Positions 6,375-7,972 of a DNA stretch of 7,972 nucleotides are shown here, one piece after another (the stretch's first letter is position 1; each line of letters opens with the position of its first letter). The DNA comes from Thermoproteota archaeon (lineage in GTDB: Archaea; Thermoproteota; Thermoprotei; Thermoproteales; Thermocladiaceae): contig JAADDN010000191.1 in assembly GCA_013153895.1 (NCBI GenBank), positions 1 through 7,972 of the forward strand. Direction: 5' to 3'. Below the pieces are notes generated by a model, which saw only the letters and a list, made by a program, of their open reading frames with translations, was not told the DNA's origin and did no database searches. Both the position numbers and the translations under genes were made by a program.

Positions 6375-7367
6375 ATGGTTAGTACAGTATGTACACGCTG
6401 TCGTAGGAGAGAAGCATTCTATCTTAGAGAATCTTCAGGAGAAGCATTATGTAAACAATGTTTCATGAAATCTATTGAAGAAAAGTTTATACGAAATATT
6501 AGAGAATACGATATGATTAAGTATGGTGATTCTATTGGAGTTGCAGTAAGTGGTGGTAAGGATAGTCTCGTTCTGCTTAGACTACTTATAAAGAACTTGA
6601 AGAAGCCTCCTCTAACATATGTTGAGAGGATCCTAGTATTTACCGTAGATGAAGAGCTTGAGTATAGTAAACATAAGCTTGAGAGAGTAACCTATATTAG
6701 ACAACTATGCGAGAAATATGGGATAGAGTATAGGATCTATACTATAAGCAGCATAATTGGAGTATCTGTACAAGAGGTCTACGACAAGCTCAGAGAGAAG
6801 GGTAAGAACATAAACATGTGTACAATATGTGGGGTATTTAGGAGGAGAGTAATGAACGAGATAGCTAGAAGAGAAGGATTAACTAAGATCATGACTGCAC
6901 ACAACTTAGATGATGATGCTCAGACAGTCCTACTTAACGTGTTCTCAAACGATCTCAAGAGGTTTAAATGGTTTGGTCCTATAACTGGTGAGGATGTTGA
7001 GAATTTTGTCCCACGTATAAAGCCTCTGAGGAACATTAGAGAGGAGGAGATAGCAATATATGCATACTTGACAGGTACCCCAATGCTTGAGCGTGAGTGT
7101 CCATATGTGAGGAATAATCCACGTTACTTACTTAAGTTTCTTCTTGCAGATCTTGAACGTAAGAATCCTAACATAAAGTACATGATAGTCTCATTTGGTG
7201 ACTCATTATCAAACTTGCTTAAGGAAGTTAAATATTTTGAGAGAAAGATCAAAACTGGGAAATGTTCTATATGTGGTATGCCTACTACAGGAGATATCTG
7301 TAGAACATGTGAACTTATTAGAGATGCAGGTCTCTTAGATAAGTATCTTCTAGCTAAGAGAGACTGA
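6375..7367 (+). CDS. tRNA 2-thiolation enzyme, TtuA/NcsA (Ncs6) family
   Basis: A 330-residue cytoplasmic enzyme that adenylates a tRNA uridine and replaces its 2-oxygen with sulfur, normally supplied by a ubiquitin-like sulfur carrier. The N-terminal zinc finger is C6, C9, C26, C29. The ATP-binding PP-loop is SGGKDS (59-64). The three cysteines that hold the [4Fe-4S] cluster in this family are all present: C149 and C152 (CTICGVFRRR) and C242 (ECPY). AHNLDDDAQT (175-184) is the second nucleotide-site motif. A C-terminal zinc finger is C297, C300, C309, C312. Length and order match full-size family members. Sequence alone does not tell U54 thiolation (TtuA, thermostability) from U34 wobble thiolation (NcsA). 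The ATG at 6375 places CxxC at the start as expected. Divergent from the GalT-like gene; the 3' end overlaps the next gene by 14 bp. Confidence 0.93.
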   Translation: MVSTVCTRCRRREAFYLRESSGEALCKQCFMKSIEEKFIRNIREYDMIKYGDSIGVAVSGGKDSLVLLRLLIKNLKKPPLTYVERILVFTVDEELEYSKHKLERVTYIRQLCEKYGIEYRIYTISSIIGVSVQEVYDKLREKGKNINMCTICGVFRRRVMNEIARREGLTKIMTAHNLDDDAQTVLLNVFSNDLKRFKWFGPITGEDVENFVPRIKPLRNIREEEIAIYAYLTGTPMLERECPYVRNNPRYLLKFLLADLERKNPNIKYMIVSFGDSLSNLLKEVKYFERKIKTGKCSICGMPTTGDICRTCELIRDAGLLDKYLLAKRD

Positions 7368-7972
7368 ACGTGAGCTCAATATGTAATGTATGATCATCTA
7401 TGCATTGAGCATCCATCGTGTACCTGTACTTTCTATTATATAGTTCGTCTACTATACCTCTCAAATATTCTACAACTATGTTAGGATCTATACAGTCTGT
7501 GAGTCTAGTGACAATCTTGTTGCTGTTCTCCATCTTTATGAAATCTATCTTACATAATCCTCTAAGCTGTAACGTTTTTGAGATCTCGAGCAAGTCCTCT
7601 ATTATTGGGTCATTTATTGAGAAGTAGTTCTTCACAAATCTGGCATCCGACCTACCCATGTAGTATGCTACCTTCACAAGTGATGATAGTTCGTCTTTTG
7701 CAAGCTCTTGTAGAAGATCTTTATCTAAGACGACGACGCTCTTTCCTCTAAATGTTGGTCTTATGAATCTAGGTAATACTACTGGACTTGCTCTCATGTA
7801 TCTGTAGAATACGTCCTTAACGAAGGAGAAGCTCTTTATCTTATCTATAACATCCTCTATACTTGTCATACATCTTGTTAAGTCTACTACAAAGTAGAAC
7901 GAGTGTTCTAGAGCGTTCACGCTGACATTCAATATGTTTATTCCATTATCAGCAAAAACGTTAGATATAGCT
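7354..7972 (-). CDS. ACT domain plus V4R-like domain protein (5' end beyond window)
   Basis: A partial gene: the frame is open from the TAG at 7354 to the right edge, so 205 codons are visible and the true start lies outside. A TTG at 7932 could be taken as the start, but the 13 codons upstream read AISNVFADNGINI. These join NILNVSVNALEHSFYFVVD as a typical ACT-domain helix and strand, so that TTG is internal. ACT domains bind amino acids or other small ligands. The C-terminal half contains AYYMGRSDARFV and, near the end, VEYLRGIVDELYNRKY followed by MDAQC and a final beta strand. This resembles the V4R (4-vinyl reductase/hydrocarbon-binding) domain, including its single late cysteine. A ligand-sensing regulator is likely, but the V4R call is from pattern memory only. 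It converges on and overlaps the thiolase gene by 14 bp. Confidence 0.8.
   Translation of the reverse strand, partial: AISNVFADNGINILNVSVNALEHSFYFVVDLTRCMTSIEDVIDKIKSFSFVKDVFYRYMRASPVVLPRFIRPTFRGKSVVVLDKDLLQELAKDELSSLVKVAYYMGRSDARFVKNYFSINDPIIEDLLEISKTLQLRGLCKIDFIKMENSNKIVTRLTDCIDPNIVVEYLRGIVDELYNRKYRYTMDAQCIDDHTLHIELTFSLS

Noticed and set aside
6368..6382. Tiny upstream open frame ATG CAA GAT GGT TAG before the thiolase
   Set aside because: The predicted transcription start (about 6371) lies after this ATG, so it is probably not in the mRNA.
7418..7627. 69-codon plus-strand open frame downstream of the thiolase
   Set aside because: It is antisense to the ACT/V4R-like gene, with no promoter or recognisable motif.

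Overview
The window looks like a hyperthermophilic crenarchaeon (Thermoproteota), probably near Desulfurococcales or related orders. It is AT-rich and very compact. Arginine is mostly AGA/AGG, and archaeal TATA boxes sit about 26 bp upstream of several start codons, which suggests leaderless or near-leaderless mRNAs. The protein families also fit: a Ttu/Ncs-type tRNA thiolase, an archaeal COG2108-like radical SAM protein, and a membrane-anchored S-layer-like repeat protein paired with a MacB/LolD-type ABC transporter. The placement is an inference from style and gene content; there is no rRNA or other marker here.

Layout. (1) 104-775 (+): a small unrecognised protein with one N-terminal membrane segment and an extracellular domain, with odd base composition. 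(2) 756-3112 (-): a tightly coupled pair, a large exported Ig-like repeat protein with a C-terminal membrane anchor, followed through an ATGA overlap by an ABC ATPase. (3) 3219-4391 (+): a MacB/FtsX-type ABC permease, divergent from (2) across a 106-bp promoter region that carries two copies of the palindrome TACATGTA. (4) 4393-6337 (-): a two-gene operon, a GalT-like HIT-superfamily nucleotidyltransferase then a COG2108-like radical SAM protein. (5) 6375-7367 (+): a TtuA/NcsA-type tRNA 2-thiolation enzyme, divergent from (4) across only 37 bp that hold two mirrored TATA boxes. (6) 7354-7972 (-): the 3' part of a gene that runs off the right edge, read here as ACT domain plus V4R-like domain. 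Its reading frame stays open to the last base, so a TTG start at 7932 would be an internal codon.

How it works together. Blocks 2 and 3 very probably make one cell-surface machine: permease dimer, ATPase dimer and an anchored extracellular partner. The unknown protein in block 1 may be an accessory, by position only. The GalT-like/radical SAM pair suggests an uncharacterised two-step modification or nucleotide-sugar-like reaction. The thiolase is housekeeping tRNA modification.

All three convergent gene junctions overlap or nearly touch (20 bp overlap, 1 bp gap, 14 bp overlap), so transcripts must end inside the opposing gene. No tRNA, rRNA, CRISPR array, insertion sequence or integrase was seen. 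There is no gene-free stretch over 300 bases; the longest are 3113-3218 and 1-103.
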